Positions 1 through 6,900 of a DNA stretch of 12,651 nt are shown piece after piece. The first letter of the stretch is position 1, and the number at the start of each line of letters is the position of its first letter. Source of the stretch: Phoronis ovalis (Eukaryota > Phoronida > Phoronidae); contig JAOXYB010043326.1 in NCBI GenBank assembly GCA_028565635.1, forward strand, positions 1 to 12,651. Direction: 5' to 3'. Made by a program: the position numbers and the translations under genes. The notes under the pieces were generated by a model. That model made no database searches, was not told where the DNA came from, and saw only the letters and a program-made list of their open reading frames with translations.

Positions 1-75
1 TGTGTTCCCATTATACCAGTTTAGTGCGCTTAGCCTGTTTTGGTAGCTAAGCGCGCATAGTGGGAACAGGCTTTT
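1..75. repeat. Hairpin-forming inverted repeat at window edge
   Basis: TGTTCCCATTAT (3-14) pairs with ATAGTGGGAACA (57-68), with one G-T pair. Nested inside, GCGCTTAGC (26-34) pairs perfectly with GCTAAGCGC (46-54) around an 11-nt loop. This two-tier stem stands out in an AT-rich region and may be the end of a small transposon or MITE extending off the window. No family is recognised. Confidence 0.5.
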
Positions 76-2224
76 AGTACCCTGGGGTGAAGGTTACAGT
101 CAGACTAGTTGGGTATTAGTGTATGTTACAAAAACAGGGTGAAAGGATATAAGTTTCACAGGAACCCACGAACCTTGAAAAGAGTTATAAAATTGCTCAA
201 AAATCTAGTAAAAACAAAATATGGTCCTGTAAATAATAAGAGGGTGTCTTCTTACTGCTTGGTCCCCAAAATGAAATAAGATATAGATTTCAGATGTTTG
301 TTTGTTTTGAAAAAAGGTGCTCGAGACCTGGTTGCTCAAATCAATTTTCTGAACTTGAATAGCGGATAAAGAAGTCTCAAGGCTTATACCCAAAAGGGTA
401 TGGACTTGGTGCTCACAGATCCTGCAAATGGGCTATTTTTTACCCTTCATAACGCACTTGGGTACCCAATCTCACACACCCCCAGCCTTACACAATGAAC
501 CATGATACCACGATACACTTTATTGCAAGCTATCTCTTATATTAATTAATATGCTTAATTTTCGAGTTTGTGTCAACAACTCCTCTTACACAACCGATCA
601 GACTGCTTGTTGTGTTAAATGACTGTTATAAAGGCCAGAGACATGTTAACTGTATCGCTAAATAAACATTATTTAAAAGTAAACACTTTATTTTCTGCAA
701 ATCTTATTTGTCCCTTTTCAATCTTTAACTCCAGATGATTCAATAAGATAGCTCTTCAAATTTTATGTAAGCCTCATTATTGCCCGTAATTTTACAGGTA
801 TTGGCTAGTACTATATTATTATACGCTTTTGAAAAACATGTTTTGTTTTATTAAAAATTGAGTTACATACAGTGATAGCAGTCTGATTAACTTTTTAATG
901 TTAGATTGATAGACAGCTTAATTACACCCCTACCATCATATACCAATATAAAATAACTACTGTAAATATTTTTACTATTTAAATAGGTTAACTTTCCCAT
1001 CCAGCATTGAAAGTGCTACTAAAACACATACTGGCCAGGAGTATTTATTTATGTTAAAACAGGTGAGGCTAAAAATGTCAAAGTAGGCTATAACTAGAAG
1101 TGTACAATAGAATAATAATCCCCCCTTAATCCCTGTATAAAAATGCTTATATTTACTGGGAATGTTCCCTAAACATAACAAGACTAAGGTTTTCTTTTCT
1201 GTCAAACTTTCTATTGAGATGAACACCTGGAAAGACTACTTATGTACCCATCATCAAAAATGTCCTAAACATACGGTCTGCAAGGTAAAAACTGTCCATA
1301 TTAATGCAGACAGATCAAAAAAAGACTATTATTACTATCCGGGGAGTAACGACTCGTTAACACACTCATAGTAAAAATTATACCTTTTCTAGAATGGAGT
1401 GACATTACAAATTATTGAGGCAGTAAACTGGTAGTGCTCAATACATGACCCATTTATATGGCAGCCTGAGACTTAACATAGGATTATGCATTTTTGCTAG
1501 CTATCCCATGTTAGCTGATTTCAAGACAATTTTTGCAAATGCAAGAAATGTTAAAATGATGAATTATTTTCTGAGTTAAGAGTATAACGTGGGAAACACA
1601 GTACATTTAGTTTCTCCAAAAGTATTTTAATTCGGGAAATATATCTGCATTTCATGACATTATGACAGCACTGTCTGTGATACCACAGAAACAAATATTT
1701 ACAAATAAGTAAGAGGCAAAGAAAGGAGCAAATAAAAAATGAAACAAATGTAATTCTTTAAACTTTATACCTATCATCCTTGAGTTAACATAGTAGAGAT
1801 AGTTTTGCCCAGCTGCTTTGTGATAAATGCCTGAATACATGTAGCCTGAACTCTTGGACTTGTTATCTTTAACAGTAGTTTATTCTTCAGTCTTAGTATG
1901 CAAGGCTGTTTCTTTTTTGTTTAATTAAACTAGAACACTTTCAATTGTTTCAGTTCGATACCTATTGTACACTCAAGTATCCTATGAATATTATTTCTTT
2001 TACCATTTATTAAATATGTAATCCTATTTTGCAAAACTCTGTAACTCGAAAGACATCAACACTGGGGGGAAATCACATATGCATAATAAATACTCAGGGG
2101 TATTCATGTTATTTTTAGGTGGAGATGTAAATGATGAAATTCTTTTATTTCGATTGCATACTTTTTACTTTTATTTGGATTGCTACCATTCAGAAATTTT
2201 AAAAATTGATTTTCTACCTACAAG

Positions 2225-2262
2225 TTGCCAAACATTTGGATTGTTGCCAAACATTTGGATTG
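2225..2262 (+). repeat. 19-bp exact tandem duplication in a TTTGGATTG-rich patch
   Basis: TTGCCAAACATTTGGATTG occurs twice back to back (2225-2243 and 2244-2262). Variants of TTTGGATTG followed by TTRCC recur from about 2175 to 2480, so the patch looks like a decayed minisatellite. Confidence 0.75.
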
Positions 2263-2579
2263 TTACCAGATTATTTTTGATAAATGTTGGATAACTTTCA
2301 TGTTACTTTTAACAATTAAGGATTGTTTCCTTGTTATTTTTGGTTTGCATCAATCAGTTGCAGTAAAGATTGATTGTTACTCAAATATCTTTAAATTTTA
2401 GATAGGTAGTAACCTCTATATTTCCACAAATTTGGATCAATTGGGTTTGTAATCGCATGCTAAAATTTTGGATTGGTTTCCATGACATGTCCCTATACAT
2501 ATGTGCCTAGTGGGTACTCAACGGTAATCTTAGTAGAGGTGTGATGCCCAGGTAAAAAAACATTAATTGCTTTCCAAAA

Positions 2580-2935
2580 ATATACCCATGGTAAAAACTT
2601 ACTTGCAAAAACCATATCCCATTATTACAAAATTCTCGAAAAGTACACCATGGTAAAATATGTGGAAGTAGCTGTTCGTATGGCAAGTTCATGATTGACA
2701 ATGTCCAGGGAACTTTTTTTTAGGAAATATAACATTAGTTATTAATTATTTAATATGTATGGAAAATATGCACCCCCCCATGGTAAAAAGGATATTTGAA
2801 AAAAGCCCCCACGGGAAAAACTGTCAAATATATATCATAAAAGATATCCCAAGGCTGAAAAAAGAGGACCCATGGGGTGGAAGATATATGTCAGTTTTAA
2901 TAAAAGTACCCCCTGGGCCCCCCCCCCCCCCCGTA
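2580..2935. repeat. C-rich / CCATGGTAAAA low-complexity repeat block
   Basis: CCATGGTAAAA occurs at 2586-2596, 2648-2658 and 2778-2788, and related forms (CCCACGGGAAAAA, CCCATGGGG) follow. The block ends in a run of 15 C (2918-2932). It resembles a decayed tandem repeat with irregular spacing. The open frame at 2759-2971 is a by-product. Confidence 0.5.
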
Positions 2936-3019
2936 GATACCATGATTATAAGAATAAACATAATTGTTTAAATGAAAGACTTTTTTGTTAAAAAAAAACT
3001 TTCAGATTAATTGACTTAC

Positions 3020-3072
3020 TGGTTTTCAAATGCCACAGTAACTCCATCTTGATGTATATCTCTGACTACAGC
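3020..3072 (-). CDS. Fmr1: Fmr1 coding exon 2
   Basis: This 53-nt exon follows a pyrimidine-rich acceptor (tttctttcag) and ends at a strong donor (gtaagt, 3019 downward). It encodes AVVRDIHQDGVTVAFEN plus CA of a split codon, phase 2. It aligns without gaps to the second exon of vertebrate FMR1/FXR genes (the KDVHEDSxTVxFEN block of Tudor 1). Confidence 0.92.
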
Positions 3073-3581
3073 CTGAAAGAAACGCGAAAGTAGTTGCTTC
3101 TACTTTTTTCTAGAATAGTTAAGACCGGTTAAGTCTTAAGAGAGCAAGCAAAAAGTGCTGACATTTTAAAATCAGTTTTACGTCAAATTAAGAAGTAAGA
3201 CTAAGAGATTCATTTTTTTTACTATTAACCTAACGCCACTCTATATATGGTCACACAACAAGAAGCCCATTACAGAGCCTAAGTGAAACTTCACCAGCAA
3301 AACGGAGAACTGTGAGATTATATATTAGGAAAATAAATTTCAATTTCTTAGAATTTTTGACATTCCAAAGTCTTGTCAAATGTGATTGGCAGCTTCATTT
3401 TGTTCCATTCATCAAAACTAAACATTGTAATACGATTGTTATACATAACCATTTAACTTTATTGAAGAGTAGTAGATCACTGACAAAACAGAAGTTGTCG
3501 ATACTTTAACACGGTAAAACCCAAGTATACCTTGTAAAAGACATCATTGCTACCACAAACTTCGACTTCGACTTCGTCCAT
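3020..3581 (-). CDS. Fmr1: FMR1/FXR-family RNA-binding protein, 5' coding exons 1-2 (partial gene)
   Basis: Reading leftward, two exons spliced across a 458-bp intron encode MDEVEVEVCGSNDVFYK followed by AVVRDIHQDGVTVAFEN and a split codon. This matches the start of human FMRP (MEELVVEVRGSNGAFYK, then AFVKDVHEDSITVAFEN) without gaps. Family knowledge: FMRP/FXR proteins carry two N-terminal Tudor/Agenet domains, KH domains and an RGG region, bind mRNA and ribosomes, and repress translation, notably in neurons. Only the first ~35 residues, about two thirds of Tudor domain 1, lie here; exon 3 and everything after it are off the left edge or not recognisable. Coding lengths of 51 and 53 nt equal those I recall for human FMR1 exons 1 and 2. 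The start at 3581 has a good context (AAAATGG) and an in-frame TGA four codons upstream (3588-3590). Invertebrates usually have a single family member, so FMR1 versus FXR1/2 is not distinguished. The gene is divergent from Wdr44. Confidence 0.9.
3073..3530 (-). other. Fmr1: Fmr1 intron 1
   Basis: This is a 458-bp GT-AG intron between the two Fmr1 coding exons. It is AT-rich, and I saw no repeat or further exon in it. Confidence 0.85.
3531..3581 (-). CDS. Fmr1: Fmr1 coding exon 1
   Basis: This exon has 17 codons from ATG (3581-3579) to AAG, followed by donor gtatac (3530 downward), phase 0. It encodes the first strand of Tudor domain 1, with the conserved GSNxxFYK block. Codons 3-8 are a GAAGTC/GAAGTC/GAAGTT hexanucleotide run giving EVEVEV. 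The length equals the human exon, so this run is not an expansion. The usual Arg before GSN is Cys here. Confidence 0.92.
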
Positions 3582-3885
3582 TTTGGATCAACGCAGGTTT
3601 GAAAGGCTCCTTATGCATATAACAAGATATTTGTACAATAATCCAACATTTCAAGTATAAAGATTTAACAACAAAATTTGTAATTAGATGTTATTTTTAT
3701 TTTTTTAAGTTTGCTGAAGTTAATAATTTTTCTTAAAAAATGATCACATGCACAAATATTTCTCAAAAGGAAGAATTGTTTTAATGTTTGTAAGCGACAC
3801 CAATTTGACAGCACAGCAAGGAAATGACCGTACGTCAAGCTGCTGTTTAGTCCTGTGTTTAGTTTTTGATCTTCTTCATCTAAAA
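3582..3885. promoter_or_regulatory. Shared Fmr1/Wdr44 intergenic region, presumed bidirectional promoter
   Basis: Only 304 bp separate the two divergent start codons, so both core promoters and 5' UTRs probably lie here unless either gene has a distant non-coding first exon. Visible elements are a TATAAAG on the plus strand (3656-3662), a CCAAT pentamer (3800-3804) and a TACGTCA element (3831-3837), which is a CRE/ATF-like half-palindrome. CpG is sparse, about four sites, so this is not a CpG island, and there is no CGG-repeat tract like that in the human FMR1 5' UTR. Element roles are inferred from motif shape only. Confidence 0.6.
3831..3837. promoter_or_regulatory. CRE/ATF-like element TACGTCA
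   Basis: This 7-mer matches the bZIP site TGACGTA read on the minus strand. It lies 49 bp before the Wdr44 start and 250 bp upstream of the Fmr1 start, close to a CCAAT box (3800-3804). A single short motif can occur by chance. Confidence 0.3.
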
Positions 3886-3947
3886 ATGTCTTCCAGTGAA
3901 TCTGAAGAATTCTTTGACGCTGAGGATGTCACCCCACTTAAAATACG
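3886..3947 (+). CDS. Wdr44: Wdr44 coding exon 1 (FFAT motif)
   Basis: This exon has 20 codons plus CG of Arg21, with donor gtacga at 3948, phase 2. It encodes MSSSESEEFFDAEDVTPLKI, matching human MASESDTEEFYDAPEDV. The core EFFDAED fits the FFAT consensus E-[FY]-[FY]-D-A-x-[ED] with acidic or phosphorylatable residues just before it. Confidence 0.9.
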
Positions 3948-6900
3948 GTACGAAATACGCTTTTACGCGAGCATTTTCATATGATATTAGATATTACAAG
4001 ATGATTTTCTGTCAAGGGGTGGTTTGCTTGTACTGTTTGACCTCCCAAAATTATCTAATACTAGTTAGATTTGTTTTAATTATTTCCTTTCAGATCTGTG
4101 AGTATTGAAAACAGATACGAGAGTCCCAGAAAGGACAGCGACGTTAGCATAAACTATGAAGAAGAAGCCAAAAAATTACTTGAACAGAGGAGACTTGTAG
4201 AAGAAAGGTACTGTACAACAAAAAGGGTACACATTCAGAATCCTGTACTTATAATATACATAAAACCTAAGTTTTATATATCCTAGTCAAGATTTATATA
4301 TCCTAGTCAAGTTTTATATATCCTAGTCAAGTTTTATATATCCTAACTATTGATAATCTGGCACATATGAGAAATACATGTAGTGCACAACATCTCATAA
4401 AACCAATATTAGCATTGAAGTAAAATGATCGTGGTAAAAGCAGACAAGGAATAAGAGACAAAGCACAGCCAGGGAACATATGTACTTATTTGATTCTTAC
4501 CACAGATGGATTTCCTGGTTCACTACTGTCATTATATCATTGTTGGCAAATCAGGAAGGCAGTGATGTTATATACCCATACGTAACTATGTCAGAGAGTT
4601 GCAGAAGTTTGGTATGTTGACTGGCAAAGTGTTTAGCCATTGGTATATTCACCATCAGCATTTTTCACCTGCAAATTTGGTATATTGACTGCAGGAGTCT
4701 GAAGGCTCCAGCAGATCTCCCTGGGTGCTGGCATGTACACAAAAAGGGTATACATGAGACCCCAAAAATTACGAGCATGTCAAAGTTGGTGTGTCAATTT
4801 TTATTTATATGTATATTCCTATAACTAGGTAAAAATCCAAATCTTGTCGGCTGCTCGGTGTCTATTTTTACTAATAAATGTATATATCTACTAAAAATTC
4901 CAATAGCTAACTTTTATTCTACTATGAGTATTATTAACACATGTTAAATGGGAGCATTGCACCCTGGGGGGACCTCCTACCCCCCCCCTTGTGGGATTGA
5001 CCAGTTATAAATCAGTTGGGTGAATTCAGGACTTACTGGTTCATTGTGCTTCAACACATAATACATGGTTAGTGTTGATTACTAAGTATAAATGTTTATT
5101 CTATAATTATAGTATGCGCTGCGATACACTTCTGTCCTCTCGTGCAGAAGTTGAAAATGCACCGAGAGGTCTGCAGTTCAGCACTCCTTACTGTCACTAT
5201 CACAACTCTGACCTGACTTTTGTTGTACCACCTAATGCCTTCGTTATTGCATAATATATATTTCTAGTTATCAGGTAGTTTGTGTCGGATTACTGAGACA
5301 AACATTTCTTTTATCTTTTAGATTTTCTGTGAAAGGTAAAAAACATCAAATACTCATGAATTATGACAAAATTAAATTAAAAGCAAATCAAAAGATTTTT
5401 AATGACACGCAATGCAATAACTAAATTTAGCTAATATGACAACTGTGCTCTGAATTATTCGAGAATAAGGCATACATAGAAATTATAAAGAAAACTGTGT
5501 ATTTAATGTTTGACAGGAGGAAGAAAGAAGAAGAAGAAATTGAAAAAAAACTTGAAGAAATTGAGAGAAAACGGCAAGAAGAACAAGAAAGAATAAAGAA
5601 ACTGGAATTTGAGAGAAAACAGAAGGAAGAGGAATTGAAACAGGTGCCTACAACTTTATTTCAAAGTGATAAATTGAAAAACAAGAAAAACTTTTTAGTA
5701 TGTTGCAACATCAGATGTTCACTTTTGTGTCGGATGAATCAGTCTGTGTGTGTAGCTGTTCTCACCATATTTTACTTCATATCATTACCAGCTAGTAAAT
5801 AATTTACAAACATTCGTGTAGAAACAACTTATTTTTTAGAAAAAAATATTACAGTGACGCAATACAACACTGACTGCATCTACTTTCTGAAAGAAATGTT
5901 AATTAAGTAGCATGTATAAAATACATCTTAACTGTATTTACTGGTTGAATTATTTATATAATTATAGGAAGCAGAAAAAAGAGCTCAGGAACAAGAAAAA
6001 AGAAGGAAGAAACTTGATCAGTTAAGACAGTCAGTAGTGGACGAGTCTACTCCTCAGAAACTTAATTACTTAGAAACAGGTGAAAGTGTATCACCTGACC
6101 AAACTGCTCAGAAAAGTAGATCTAATAGCACTAACAAAAATGTTGGCAAAAGTTTACAAGCTGTAACTGAGGCTACTCGAAGCAAAATATCAGATATTGT
6201 GACAAGCTCTTCTTCTAGTCAGTCATATGAGAGAAACATTGTTGATGAAGAAAATTCAGAAACTTCCAATAATGGAGAAAATTGTAATGAGGTAGCAGGA
6301 CTAACTGATATTCCAGTTGGTGATAATATACAAAGTATAATTGTGTACTCTGATAATGTGGAAAATGTCAAAGAAACTGCTACATGTCAAATTGTTAATT
6401 CTGAACTTCAGAATGTTGGACATTCCCAAGACTTGAACTTAAACATGCCAGATGCTGAAAAACTTGATAAAAAAGATATCCCTACAATTGAAATTATAGA
6501 ATCTCAACCAATTCTTGATTCTACTGAACCTGATATTGTGAAAAGTACCAAAAATATCCGACCTACAGATATGCTTCCTCCAGTAGCGCCACCTCGCAGG
6601 AAAAAGAAAGGGAAAGGTAGTGCAGCATCAGATGTAAGTTTGTTATCACTCACAGTTTAAATTGATATTGTTGTCACGTTGTCTGAGTTTGAGAAATTTG
6701 ATTATGGCAGATGGTTGGTATTATTGCACAAGGTATGCTTCTATGTTATGCCAAAGAGCTAAAGTTAAAGCTACCTTAAATTATGGCTGTCAACTGATTG
6801 CTTTCCTAATTATATAAATGTTATCACACGCAACCATTCATAAGCGATTTTACTGGAATGTTACGAAAAGAAAACCGATTTTACAGGAATACATCCTGCG

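Larger units (their letters stand above)
1..3019 (-). other. Fmr1: Fmr1 intron 2 (partial, continues off the left edge)
   Basis: This is non-coding AT-rich sequence downstream of the Fmr1 exon 2 donor. I looked on the minus strand for exon 3 (the family's NWQPxRQxPFxxVRxPPP block) and the WWLAKV exon and saw neither, so at least 3 kb of intron is inferred. The short open frames here have no recognisable family, internal stops nearby and no splice logic. It holds an edge hairpin, a 19-bp duplication within a TTTGGATTG-rich patch, and a C-rich CCATGG-rich block, each listed separately. About 700-2000 shows nothing else I can name. Confidence 0.65.

Noticed and set aside
975-1371. Overlapping open frames on both strands
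   Set aside because: They are AT-rich chance frames without family similarity, and the minus-strand one does not match the expected Fmr1 exon 3.
1-3019. Fmr1 exon 3 and later Tudor or KH exons
   Set aside because: I looked for the NWQP/VRxPPP and WWLAKV blocks on the minus strand and saw none. A diverged exon could be missed by eye.
3748-3885. Upstream in-frame ATG (3748) extending Wdr44 by 46 residues
   Set aside because: The added residues match nothing in the family, whereas the protein from 3886 aligns with the human N-terminus at its first residues. It remains possible as a minor isoform.
4271-4347. CRISPR-like array
   Set aside because: The repeats are contiguous without spacers, and the window is eukaryotic nuclear DNA.
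5644-5802. Open frame continuing past exon 3 (5497-5802)
   Set aside because: After residue Gln101 the composition changes abruptly at a donor site, and the charged helix resumes at 5968, so the continuation is intron.
6634-6660. Read-through of exon 4 to a stop at 6658 as an alternative C-terminus
   Set aside because: A consensus GTAAGT donor and in-frame exon 5 with family similarity make splicing the default. Retention cannot be judged from sequence.
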